Origin: Streptomyces phaeolivaceus
GTDB lineage: Bacteria; Actinomycetota; Actinomycetes; Streptomycetales; Streptomycetaceae
Assembly: GCF_009184865.1 (NCBI RefSeq)
Contig: NZ_CP045096.1
Coordinates: 7,006,001 to 7,070,000 of the forward strand
Direction of reading: 5' to 3'
Length of the DNA stretch: 64,000 bases
The notes beneath the pieces were generated by a model, which made no database searches, was not told where the DNA came from, and was given only the letters and a program-made list of their open reading frames with translations. The translations under genes were made by a program, and so were the position numbers. This document shows positions 50,628 to 58,149 of this stretch, in pieces (positions within the stretch are counted from its first letter, which is position 1; each line of letters begins with the position of its first letter).

Positions 50628-51835
50628 GCGGCGTCGGCATCGGGCAGCGCCCGCAGAACCGCAGGCAGAGGGCGATCAAGTTCCTCTGGACCGGGATCTG
50701 GCTCGCCTATCTGAGCGCCCCCGTCAGCGATCTGCTGCACGGGGGCCACAGCGACGGTGTCGTCGTCCTCGGCTGGATCGGCCTGGTGGCCTTCGTCGCC
50801 TGGTACTTCGCGCTGATCTTCCGCACCGGCCGCCGCGACACCACCCGCCTGGTGCTCGGCGCGCTCGCCGTCCTCGCCGCCCAGTCCTCGATCCTCGCCC
50901 TCAGCCTCGGCCGCGAGTGGCTCGTCCTCTTCGTCTACGTGTCGGTCGCGTCCGGCGCGGCCCTCCCGCTACGGCTCGCCCGCCTCACGATCCCGGCGGT
51001 CTCGGCCCTGCTCACCGCCATCGCCCTCGCCGTCCCGGGCGGCGGGGCCTATCTCGCCTCCCTGCTCCTCCCGGCCCTCCTCGGCGGCTTCTCCATGACC
51101 GGCGTCCGCGAACTCATCCGCACCACACGGGAACTGCGCGAGGCCAGGGCCACGGTCGCCCAGCTCGCCGCCAACGAGGAGCGCCTCCGCCTCGCCCGTG
51201 ATCTGCACGACATCCTCGGCCACTCCCTCTCCCTGATCACCCTCAAGAGCGAGCTGGCGGGCCGGATGCTCCCCGGCCACCCCGAGAAGGCCGCCCAGCA
51301 GGTCGCCGACATCGAACAGGTCAGCCGCCAGGCCCTGGTCGACGTCCGTGAGGCCGTCACCGGCTACCGCCGCCCCCGCCTCGGCGCGGAACTCGCGGGC
51401 GCCCGCGACGCGTTGACGGCGGCCGGCATCACCGCCGAACTCCCCACCGACCCCGGCCCCGCCCTCGCCGACGCCCCCGAGGACAGCGAGTCCGCCCTCG
51501 CCTGGGCGCTGCGCGAGTCCGTCACCAACGTCGTACGGCACAGCGGCGCCCGCCGCTGCACGGTGGACCTCGTCCGCCGCCAGACCCTCGACGGCCCGAT
51601 GCTCGAACTGACCGTGGACGACGACGGAAGGGGAGTTCCCGGCGGTCCGGCCGCCGGCGGCGACAGCCCCGGCAGCGGTCTCGCGGGCCTCACCGAGCGG
51701 CTGGCGAAGGTGGGCGGCGCCCTGGAGGCCGGTCCTCTGGAGACGGGCCCCCAGGGCGCCGCCCACCACGGCTTCCGTCTCGTCGCCAGGGCCCCCGCCA
51801 CGCCCCGGGACCCGGACGTAGGATCCGGCGCATGA
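50624..51835 (+). CDS. Sensor histidine kinase, NarL/DesK type
   Basis: 403 residues from GTG 50624, overlapping the permease stop (GTGA). The N-terminal half has about five TM segments with short loops, as in DesK, where the membrane itself is sensed. After a short coiled coil (ELREARATVAQLAANEERLR) comes the HisKA_3 box LARDLHDILGHSLSLITLK with the phospho-His, then the ATPase domain with ALRESVTNVVRHSGA, VDDDGRGV and GSGLAGLTERL. It phosphorylates the regulator encoded next. The exporter partners suggest sensing of a membrane perturbation or transported compound. Confidence 0.92.
   Translation: MSGVGIGQRPQNRRQRAIKFLWTGIWLAYLSAPVSDLLHGGHSDGVVVLGWIGLVAFVAWYFALIFRTGRRDTTRLVLGALAVLAAQSSILALSLGREWLVLFVYVSVASGAALPLRLARLTIPAVSALLTAIALAVPGGGAYLASLLLPALLGGFSMTGVRELIRTTRELREARATVAQLAANEERLRLARDLHDILGHSLSLITLKSELAGRMLPGHPEKAAQQVADIEQVSRQALVDVREAVTGYRRPRLGAELAGARDALTAAGITAELPTDPGPALADAPEDSESALAWALRESVTNVVRHSGARRCTVDLVRRQTLDGPMLELTVDDDGRGVPGGPAAGGDSPGSGLAGLTERLAKVGGALEAGPLETGPQGAAHHGFRLVARAPATPRDPDVGSGA
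51819..51824 (+). promoter_or_regulatory. Candidate -10 box (TAGGAT) inside the kinase gene, 7 nt before the regulator ATG
   Basis: TAGGAT ends exactly 7 nt before the ATG at 51832. It could drive an additional leaderless transcript for the regulator, although that gene is also coupled to the kinase. Confidence 0.3.
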
Positions 51836-52446
51836 CCCGCACGATCAAGGTCCTGCTCGCCGAGGACCAGTCGATGGTCCGCGAGGCCCTGGCCGCGCTG
51901 CTCGGCCTGGAGCCCGACATCGAGGTCGTGGCCCAGGCGGCCCGCGGCGACGAGGTCCTCGCCGCCGCCCGCGCCCACGACATCGACGTCGCCCTCCTCG
52001 ACATCGAGATGCCGGGCGCGACCGGCATCGAGGCGGCGGCCCAGCTCCACAAGGCGCTCCCGGCGGTGAAACTGGTCGTCCTCACCACCTTCGGCCGCCC
52101 CGGCTACCTCCGCGGCGCCATGGAGGCCGGCGCCGACGCCTTCCTGGTCAAGGACGCCCCCGCCGCGCAACTCGCGGACGCCGTACGGCGGGTGCTGGCG
52201 GGCGAGCGGGTCATCGACCCCACGCTCGCGGCGGCGGCCCTGGCCGAGGGAGCGAACCCCCTGACCGACCGCGAACGCGAGGTCCTCCGCGCGGCGGCCG
52301 ACGGCTCCACCAACGCCGAACTCGCCAAGTCCCTCCACCTCTCCCAGGGCACGGTCCGCAACTACCTGTCGACGGCGATCCAGAAACTGGCGGTCCGCAA
52401 CAGAACGGAGGCGGTCAGCACGGCAAGGGAGAAGGGCTGGTTGTAG
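51832..52446 (+). CDS. Response regulator, NarL/FixJ family
   Basis: 204 residues. The receiver domain has acidic residues in LLAEDQS, phospho-acceptor Asp57 in VALLDIEMPG, Thr in VVLTTFG and Lys in FLVKDAPA. The LuxR-type HTH reads NPLTDREREVLRAAADGSTN, AELAKSLHLSQGTVRNYLST, AIQKLAVRNR. The ATG overlaps the kinase stop. It probably activates or represses the exporter operon through the palindrome at 48844. A dispersed repeat follows the gene and may serve as the transcript end. Confidence 0.94.
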   Translation: MTRTIKVLLAEDQSMVREALAALLGLEPDIEVVAQAARGDEVLAAARAHDIDVALLDIEMPGATGIEAAAQLHKALPAVKLVVLTTFGRPGYLRGAMEAGADAFLVKDAPAAQLADAVRRVLAGERVIDPTLAAAALAEGANPLTDREREVLRAAADGSTNAELAKSLHLSQGTVRNYLSTAIQKLAVRNRTEAVSTAREKGWL

Positions 52447-52510
52447 GGGCGGACGGTGGTGCGTGAGGGCGGACGGCTGTACTGGTGACCGAGTCCAGGT
52501 GCAGCAGAGT

Positions 52511-52540
52511 CAGGGGCGCGGGGAACCGCGCGACCAGCCA
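52511..52540 (+). repeat. Dispersed intergenic repeat, copy 6
   Basis: CAGGGGCGCGGGGAACCGCG followed by CGACCAGCCA, between the converging regulator and SirB1-like genes. Confidence 0.7.
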
Positions 52541-52592
52541 CGACGAACCCGCACCCGCCAACGCACCACACTCCCAAGGCGAACAGGCGCCC

Positions 52593-53465
52593 TCAGTTCA
52601 ACAGAGCCCGAGCCGCCCCCGCCTGCCGCCGCACCTTCTCCGCCGCCCCCGCGTCCACCCCACCCACCACCTCCGCGTACTCCTCCAACGCGACGGCCCC
52701 CCGCACATACTCCCCCCGCTGCACCAGCAACCGCGCCCACTCGTACCGCAACCGCGCAGGATGCGACGGCATCGCCAACGACAACTCCAGCGCCCACAAC
52801 GCGACATCCGTCCGCTCCGGCCGCGCCGCCGCCCACGCCCGCACGTTGTTGAGGACGCGCACCACCACGTCCAGCGGATCGGCGGGGTTCAGCATCCCGG
52901 GCTCCAGCGGAGCCCCCGTCGCCCCCGCGACCAGCAACTCCGCGTCGCTCCCGGTCAGCACCCGCCCCCCGTCGAACGGATCGGCGAGCACCTGCTCCTC
53001 GGGCGGCCCGAACCCCACCACGAAGTGCCCCGGCAGCGCGACCCCGTACACGGGCGCCCCCGCCCGCCGGGCCACCTCCATCCACACCACCGACAGCAGG
53101 ATCGGCAACCCCCGCCGCCGTGCGAGCACCTGGTGCAGCAGCGAGGACTCCAGCCGCTGGTAGTCCCCGGCGGAACCCCGGAACCCGCACCGCTCCCCGA
53201 GCAGTTCGGCCGCCGCGACGGCCCACGCGCGCGGGGCGCCGGGCCGGTACGGCATCAGCCCGGCGAGCCGGTCGAGTTCGATCCCGGCGGCGTCGAGGCC
53301 CGCGTCGTCCAGCGCGCCGTCGCCCGCCGCTCCCACCAGCAGACACAGCTCGGCCAGATCGGGCCGCTCGGCCCGTGCCTCCTCCGCGAACCGCCGCCGC
53401 ACCTCGTCGGCCCGCTCCGCCCCGGGCGGACGCGGCCCCGGCCCGGCCGCGTGCTGCCCGCTCAC
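52593..53465 (-). CDS. SirB1-family (transglutaminase-like) protein
   Basis: 290 residues from GTG 53465, which overlaps the acetyltransferase stop (GTGA). The central region matches the SirB1/Transglut_core2 family: ESSLLHQVLARRRGLPILLS, EVARRAGAPVYGVALPGHFV, VLADPFDGGRVL. The usual catalytic Cys is not apparent in these motifs, so enzymatic activity is doubtful. The C-terminal 90 residues form TPR-like helices (AARPERTDVALWALELSLAM; RLRYEWARLLVQRGEYVRGA). A related domain is used as a protein-interaction module in some bacteria. Its coupling to a GNAT enzyme suggests a shared task. Confidence 0.82.
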   Translation of the reverse strand: MSGQHAAGPGPRPPGAERADEVRRRFAEEARAERPDLAELCLLVGAAGDGALDDAGLDAAGIELDRLAGLMPYRPGAPRAWAVAAAELLGERCGFRGSAGDYQRLESSLLHQVLARRRGLPILLSVVWMEVARRAGAPVYGVALPGHFVVGFGPPEEQVLADPFDGGRVLTGSDAELLVAGATGAPLEPGMLNPADPLDVVVRVLNNVRAWAAARPERTDVALWALELSLAMPSHPARLRYEWARLLVQRGEYVRGAVALEEYAEVVGGVDAGAAEKVRRQAGAARALLN

Positions 53466-54532
53466 GACGATCCGGCCGACCGGGAGCCGCCACCGGAACC
53501 CTCGACCACGCTCCCGGGCTCCCGATAGTGGTGGTACGAGTGATGCGCCGCGAACCCCATCCCCCCGTACAGGGCCCGCGCCCCCACGTTGTCCTCCTCC
53601 ACCTGCAGCCAGCCGGCCGAGGCCCCCTCGTCCAGGGCCCGCCGGGCCAGCGCCGTCATCACGGTCGAGGCGAGCCCCTGCCGCCGCCGGGCCGGGTCGA
53701 CCTCCACGGCCGAGAAGCCGGCCCACCGCCCGTCCACGACACACCGCCCGATGGCGGCGGGCCCTTCGCCCGCCGCGCCCGGCACGGTCGCGAACCACAC
53801 CGAGGGCCCGCTCCCGAGCACCTTCAGGGCGACCTCGCCGAGCCCCTTGCGCTGATAGCGGCCGAGCCATGCCTCGTCCGCCGTCCGGGTCAGCTCCACC
53901 CCGGCCGCCTCCCGGTCCGCGAGCGGCGCGAGCGCCCCGATCCACAGCTCGGCCGTGACCTCACGGACCCAGCCGCGGTCCGCGACCTCGGCGCACAGCA
54001 GCTCCTGCGTGCCCTCGGCGCCCGTGGCGAGCTGGAGGAACGCGGGCAGCCCCCGGGCCGCGTACCAGCCGCGTACGGCCGTCAGCGCCTCGTCCAGCGG
54101 CAGGCCGGGGTCCCCGAGGGGCAGCACCGAGTTGGCGCGCCGGGTGAATCCGGCGGCGGCCCGCAGCTCCCACTCGCCGAGCCGCTCCCGCTCGACCGGC
54201 CGCCAGGCCCGCGCGGCGACATGCGCGAGTTCCGCGTACGAGGCGGCGGGACCGCGGCGCCGGGCGGGGGCGGCGGGCACGGTCTTCCCCGCCACCAGCG
54301 ACGACTCCTCGATCCGTACCCGCTCCCCGTTCCGACGGGTGATCAGCAGGACACCGTCGTCCCATGATGTGAGAACACCAACCGTGTCGGTGAATTTCCC
54401 ACCCCCGCCGGCGTCGTCGACGACGCGCCGCACGGAGACGCGTTTGCCCACGTCAGCGGCGGAGACACGGATCTCGAGACGTCCACCGGCAGAGATTTCC
54501 ACAGGTCCGTCCACCCCTCCTGTTCGGATCAT
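53462..54532 (-). CDS. GNAT N-acetyltransferase with N-terminal SH3-like domain
   Basis: Up to 356 residues. Residues 10-75 form a beta-rich module (RLEIRVSAADVGKRVSVRRV, GVLTSWDDGVLLITRRNGER), about 80-230 a degenerate GNAT-like region, and 230-350 an intact GNAT domain with the acetyl-CoA loop VDPARRRQGLASTVMTALA and QVEEDNVGARALYGGMGF. Target unknown; N-terminal or small-molecule amines are possible. The start is uncertain: ATG 54532 lacks a ribosome site, while AGGAGGGG lies 13 nt before GTG 54502. TAGTAT at 54547-54552 is the probable -10 box. It is coupled to the SirB1-like gene downstream. Confidence 0.85.
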   Translation of the reverse strand: MIRTGGVDGPVEISAGGRLEIRVSAADVGKRVSVRRVVDDAGGGGKFTDTVGVLTSWDDGVLLITRRNGERVRIEESSLVAGKTVPAAPARRRGPAASYAELAHVAARAWRPVERERLGEWELRAAAGFTRRANSVLPLGDPGLPLDEALTAVRGWYAARGLPAFLQLATGAEGTQELLCAEVADRGWVREVTAELWIGALAPLADREAAGVELTRTADEAWLGRYQRKGLGEVALKVLGSGPSVWFATVPGAAGEGPAAIGRCVVDGRWAGFSAVEVDPARRRQGLASTVMTALARRALDEGASAGWLQVEEDNVGARALYGGMGFAAHHSYHHYREPGSVVEGSGGGSRSAGSS

Positions 54533-54642
54533 GCCCAGGAACGGAGATACTAGGTGCGGGCATCGACGACGCCGCGCTCCCGCGCGCCAGGCGGCGGAGC
54601 CTGAGGAGGCCCGCCGGCGCCCTATCGAGGAGGAACGACAGC

Positions 54643-54960
54643 GTGACCTACGTCATCGCGCAGCCTTGTGTCGACGTCAAGGACAAGGCGTGCATCGAGG
54701 AGTGCCCGGTCGACTGCATCTACGAGGGTCAGCGGTCCCTCTACATCCACCCGGATGAATGCGTCGACTGCGGTGCCTGCGAGCCGGTGTGCCCGGTCGA
54801 GGCGATCTTCTACGAGGACGACACCCCGGAGGAGTGGAAGGACTACTACAAGGCGAACGTCGAGTTCTTCGACGAGCTCGGCTCGCCCGGTGGTGCCAGC
54901 AAGCTCGGTCTGATCGAGCGTGACCACCCCTTCGTCGCCGGACTGCCGCCGCAGGCCTGA
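54643..54960 (+). CDS. fdxA: 7Fe ferredoxin (3Fe-4S plus 4Fe-4S)
   Basis: 105 residues starting at GTG 54643 after GGAGGAACGACA. Cysteines at 9, 17, 21 and 25 (CVDVKDKACIEECPVDC) and at 40, 43, 46 and 50 (ECVDCGACEPVCP) provide a [3Fe-4S] and a [4Fe-4S] cluster in the FdxA arrangement. The acidic C-terminus (EDDTPEEWKDYYKANVEFF) is family-typical. It carries electrons to cytochrome P450s or other reductases in the cytoplasm. It lies just upstream of dapC, as in other actinobacteria, separated by a bulged hairpin at 55021. Confidence 0.95.
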   Translation: MTYVIAQPCVDVKDKACIEECPVDCIYEGQRSLYIHPDECVDCGACEPVCPVEAIFYEDDTPEEWKDYYKANVEFFDELGSPGGASKLGLIERDHPFVAGLPPQA

Positions 54961-55020
54961 GAGCGACGCCGCGGGCCCGGGGCACGGCCCCTTCGCGGCC
55001 CGCATCCGCGCCGCCTCGGT

Positions 55021-55055
55021 CCCGTACGGCCCGATCACCATGATCGCCGTACGGG
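55021..55055 (+). terminator. Bulged hairpin between fdxA and dapC
   Basis: CCCGTACGG plus CGATCA pair with TGATCG plus CCGTACGGG around a 3-nt loop, with a 2-nt bulge (15 bp in all). It may terminate or attenuate fdxA transcription before dapC. Confidence 0.55.
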
Positions 55056-55107
55056 ACCGGGGCGTTCGCCGTACGAGCGGTACGTACGAGAAAGTGAGCC
55101 AGATCCC

Positions 55108-56208
55108 GTGTCCGCAGTCAGCGACCGCCTTCCCACCTTCCCCTGGGACAAGCTGGAGCCGTACAAGGCGACGGCCGCCGCGCACCCCGGTGGCATCGTC
55201 GACCTCTCCGTCGGCACCCCGGTCGACCCGGTGCCCGACCTGATCCAGAAAGCGCTGGTGGCCGCGGCGGACTCGCCGGGCTATCCGACCGTCTGGGGCA
55301 CCGTCGAGCAGCGCGACGCGATCACGGGCTGGCTGGAGCGCCGCCTCGGCGCCCGCGACGTCACCCACCACCACGTGCTGCCGATCGTCGGCTCCAAGGA
55401 ACTCGTCGCCTGGCTCCCGACGCAGCTGGGCCTCGGCCCCGGCGACCGGGTCGCGTACCCGCGCCTGGCCTACCCGACCTACGAGGTCGGCGCCCGGCTC
55501 GCCCGCGCCGAGTACGAGGTCTACGACGACCCGACGGCCCTGGACCCGGCCGGCCTCAAGCTCCTCTGGCTGAACTCGCCGTCCAACCCCACGGGCAAGG
55601 TCCTCGCCAAGTCCGAGCTGACCCGGATCGTCGCCTGGGCCCGTGAGCACGGCGTGCTGCTCTTCTCCGACGAGTGCTATCTGGAGCTGGGCTGGGACGC
55701 CGACCCGGTCTCGGTCCTCCACCCTGACGTGAACGGCGGCTCGTACGAGGGCATCGTGGCCGTCCACTCCCTCTCCAAGCGCTCCAACCTGGCGGGCTAC
55801 CGCGCGGCCTTCCTCGCGGGCGACCCGGCCGTCCTCGGCCCGCTCCTGCAGATCCGCAAGCACGGCGGCATGATGACCTCGGGGCCCACCCAGGCGGCGG
55901 TGGTCGCTGCCCTCGGGGACGACGCCCACGTCCAGGAGCAGCGCGCCCGTTACGCGGCCCGCCGCCGGGCCCTGCGCGAGGCGCTGGAGGCGCACGGCTT
56001 CCGCATCGAGCACAGCGAGGCGAGCCTCTACCTGTGGGCCACCCGGGGCGAGTCCTGCTGGACGACCGTCGCCCACCTCGCCAACCTGGGCATCCTCGTG
56101 GCCCCCGGCGACTTCTACGGCACGGCGGGCGACCACCACGTCCGCGTCGCCTTCACGGCGACGGACGAGCGGGTGGCGGCGGCGGTGGACCGCCTGGCCG
56201 GGGCGTAG
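55108..56208 (+). CDS. dapC: N-succinyldiaminopimelate aminotransferase
   Basis: 366 residues from GTG 55108. Fold-type I aminotransferase: LNSPSNPTGKVL (Asn contact), FSDECYLELGW (Asp for the PLP pyridine nitrogen) and VHSLSKRSNLAGYRAAFL with the PLP lysine. The actinobacterial DapC signature start (LPTFPWDKLEPYKA) and genomic position next to fdxA support the assignment. It converts N-succinyl-2-amino-6-ketopimelate to N-succinyl-LL-diaminopimelate in the lysine and peptidoglycan pathway. dapE, the next enzyme in the pathway, lies 2 kb downstream. Confidence 0.93.
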   Translation: MSAVSDRLPTFPWDKLEPYKATAAAHPGGIVDLSVGTPVDPVPDLIQKALVAAADSPGYPTVWGTVEQRDAITGWLERRLGARDVTHHHVLPIVGSKELVAWLPTQLGLGPGDRVAYPRLAYPTYEVGARLARAEYEVYDDPTALDPAGLKLLWLNSPSNPTGKVLAKSELTRIVAWAREHGVLLFSDECYLELGWDADPVSVLHPDVNGGSYEGIVAVHSLSKRSNLAGYRAAFLAGDPAVLGPLLQIRKHGGMMTSGPTQAAVVAALGDDAHVQEQRARYAARRRALREALEAHGFRIEHSEASLYLWATRGESCWTTVAHLANLGILVAPGDFYGTAGDHHVRVAFTATDERVAAAVDRLAGA

Positions 56209-56269
56209 CCGCGCACGCATGCCGAAGGGGCCCGGGTTCTCCCCGGGCCCCTTCGGCATGCGTGCGCGG
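56209..56269. terminator. 28-bp perfect hairpin, bidirectional terminator
   Basis: Bases 56209-56236 and 56242-56269 are perfect complements with only a 5-nt loop. It begins immediately after the dapC stop and ends 12 bp before the stop of the converging secreted-protein gene. Confidence 0.9.
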
Positions 56270-56280
56270 CTGGATCAGGC

Positions 56281-56694
56281 TCAGCCGAGCGGGCTCTGGG
56301 CCGGCAGCTGACCGGTGGGCAGTCCGCCCTTGGTCGCCGTCTTGGTCGTGTCACCCAGAACCGTGCCGGCGGAACCGGCGGTCTCCCCGGCGGCCTTCTG
56401 CGCGACGGGCGTCGTCGTCTTGACGGCCTTCCCACCGGTCTTGCTCACGGCCGGCAGGGTCTGCTTGGCGGCCTTGCTTCCGGTGTCGCTCGCGACCCCG
56501 GTGACGTTCTGCGTCGCGCCGTCCACGGTGTTTCCGGCGTTCGCCCCGTCCACGGCGGACAGGCCGCTCAGGTTCGGGGCGGCCGGGAGTTCGGGCGCCG
56601 CGCTCGCGGAGCCGGCCGCACCGACCACGGAGGCCGCTCCCGCTGCGGTCAGCAGCGCGGCACGGGCGATCCGGCGGGTCAGGGGGAGGGACAT
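56281..56694 (-). CDS. Small secreted low-complexity protein
   Basis: 137 residues. The signal peptide (TRRIARAALLTAAGAASVVG, then AAGSASA) is followed by a mature region rich in Ala, Gly, Thr, Val and Lys with no cysteine or catalytic motif (GNTVDGATQNVTGVASDTGS; KTTTPVAQKAAGETAGSAG). Such proteins are common at Streptomyces surfaces and are often labelled ATP-binding or hypothetical without evidence. It looks intrinsically disordered. Function unknown. Confidence 0.65.
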   Translation of the reverse strand: MSLPLTRRIARAALLTAAGAASVVGAAGSASAAPELPAAPNLSGLSAVDGANAGNTVDGATQNVTGVASDTGSKAAKQTLPAVSKTGGKAVKTTTPVAQKAAGETAGSAGTVLGDTTKTATKGGLPTGQLPAQSPLG

Positions 56695-57032
56695 GGTGCT
56701 CCTTAGACGGACTAGACGAAGAGGACGGTGAAGTGTCCGCCCGTGCCCGGGAGTTGAACCGCTCGTCGGAGTAGATCGTTCCGGGCTCGGACGCAGTGAC
56801 TACCGCTCGAAGTCCGCGAAGGTTGCGGCGGCCCGACGTAAAGAGTTGGCAATGCGTCGCATCATCAAATGGGGATTCAGTCGGACAAACGCCGCCCGGT
56901 CCGACAGTCTGCGGAATCCTTACGGCCCTGTGCTCCCAAGGGATTCCGGCAGACGGGGGTGAGCGGGTGAGAACCCGCGCACCCCGTCCACTCGACGCGC
57001 CGCGCATACCCCGCACGGGTGAGCCGCGCGGC
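56695..57032. other. Intergenic region, no gene
   Basis: CGGAATCC (56912-56919) and GGATTCCG (56941-56948) form a hairpin just after the stop of the 57033 gene (minus strand), a likely terminator. The remainder probably carries the promoter of the 56281 gene; no clear boxes. Confidence 0.45.
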
Positions 57033-58031
57033 CTACTGTCCAGTGACGATTCGGACCTCGGCCGTGGAGGCCGGCACTCCCTCGGCCTTCCGCCATGCCC
57101 CGGCCCGGCCCTCGGCGACCCACTCCCGGCCCGCGTACGTGACGCGCTCGACGCCCAGCCGGGAGGAGTTGGCCACGGCCCAGTGCGCCAGCTCCCAGCC
57201 GCGCTGCCGGACCTGGCTCGCGTCCCCGGCGTCCTTGAGGGGAACGGTGACCGTGCCGGCGACGGGGGAGACGCTCGGAGTCGGCGTCGGGCTCGCCTGC
57301 GCGGAGGCGCCGTCCTCGGCGCTCACCACCGCCCCGGCCGCCTCGAACGCGTCGTCCCCGAAGTCCCGCGCGAGCGCGCCGCGCACGGCGTCCGGGCCGC
57401 CCGTGTAGGCGGTGCCGGTGCCGGTCGTGTCCCGGCGCCCCTCGCATGTCAGCGTGGCCGCCGACCGGCCGGTCAGCGCGGCGGCGAGCAGCGTGGCGTC
57501 GGGCTCGTGCTTGGCGTACGCCTCCGGGTAGCCGCTGCGCTGCACCCGCTGGGCGGCCACCGTCAGCGGCAGCTGCTCGTAGTCGGCGACCTTCACGAGA
57601 TGCTCGTAGAACTCGCCCGCCGAGTACACCGGGTCCTGGATCTGCTGCTCGGTGCCCCAGCCCTGCGAGGGCCGCTGCTGGAAGAGGCCGAGGGAATCCC
57701 GGTCGCCGTGCGCGATGTTGCGCAGGCCCGACTCCTGGAGCGCGGTCGCCAGCGCGATCGTCACGGCCCGCTCGGGCAGTTCGCGCGAGGTGCCGACCGC
57801 CGAGATCGTCGCCGCGTTCGCCGCCTGCTCGGGCGTGAACTCGTACGTCGTCCCGTCGTCCGTCCCGGACACGACCACGCACCGCGGTGTGCCGTTCCCC
57901 CCGGTCAGATACTGCACGGTGAGATACGCCCCGATCGCGGCGAGCACGACGAAGGCCGCCATGAACTGCAGCACACGACGGCCGCGACGGCGAGGGCGGG
58001 GACCTGGGGGGAAGGGGTACGGCTCTGGCAC
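57033..58031 (-). CDS. Membrane-anchored resuscitation-factor-like/lytic-transglycosylase-type protein
   Basis: 332 residues from GTG 58031, 7 nt after a TACCTT box. After a basic, Pro-rich start and one TM (VLQFMAAFVVLAAIGAYLTV), the external domain shows a transglycosylase-like core with the Glu in ATALQESGLRNIAHGDRDSL followed by GLFQQRPSQGWGT and QDPVYSAGEFY. That pattern is common in Streptomyces proteins annotated as heavy-metal transporter or lysozyme-like. A second region (about 220-330) ends in a domain typical of cell-wall proteins (WELAHWAVANSSRLGVERVT). It probably cleaves or binds peptidoglycan outside the membrane. Divergent from dapE. Confidence 0.75.
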   Translation of the reverse strand: MPEPYPFPPGPRPRRRGRRVLQFMAAFVVLAAIGAYLTVQYLTGGNGTPRCVVVSGTDDGTTYEFTPEQAANAATISAVGTSRELPERAVTIALATALQESGLRNIAHGDRDSLGLFQQRPSQGWGTEQQIQDPVYSAGEFYEHLVKVADYEQLPLTVAAQRVQRSGYPEAYAKHEPDATLLAAALTGRSAATLTCEGRRDTTGTGTAYTGGPDAVRGALARDFGDDAFEAAGAVVSAEDGASAQASPTPTPSVSPVAGTVTVPLKDAGDASQVRQRGWELAHWAVANSSRLGVERVTYAGREWVAEGRAGAWRKAEGVPASTAEVRIVTGQ

Positions 58032-58038
58032 GCGGTCC

Positions 58039-58044
58039 AAGGTA
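58039..58044 (-). promoter_or_regulatory. Candidate -10 box (TACCTT), leaderless start
   Basis: TACCTT on the minus strand ends 7 nt before the GTG at 58031. Confidence 0.45.
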
Positions 58045-58136
58045 CTGGAGAGTAATGGCCCACGTGCAGGACTTGTGAACACAGAGGCGGGAGACATCCG
58101 ATCCACTCGCCGGGCGGCCTCGCCCCGGCGGCGCGT

Positions 58137-58142
58137 TAGGGT
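58137..58142 (+). promoter_or_regulatory. Candidate -10 box (TAGGGT), leaderless dapE start
   Basis: TAGGGT ends exactly 7 nt before the dapE ATG, the same arrangement and hexamer as at mshB. Confidence 0.5.
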
Positions 58143-58149
58143 CGGGGAC

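Noticed and set aside
52447..52592. Gap after the response regulator considered as a small RNA gene
   Set aside because: It is explained by a dispersed repeat copy between converging genes; no independent promoter seen.
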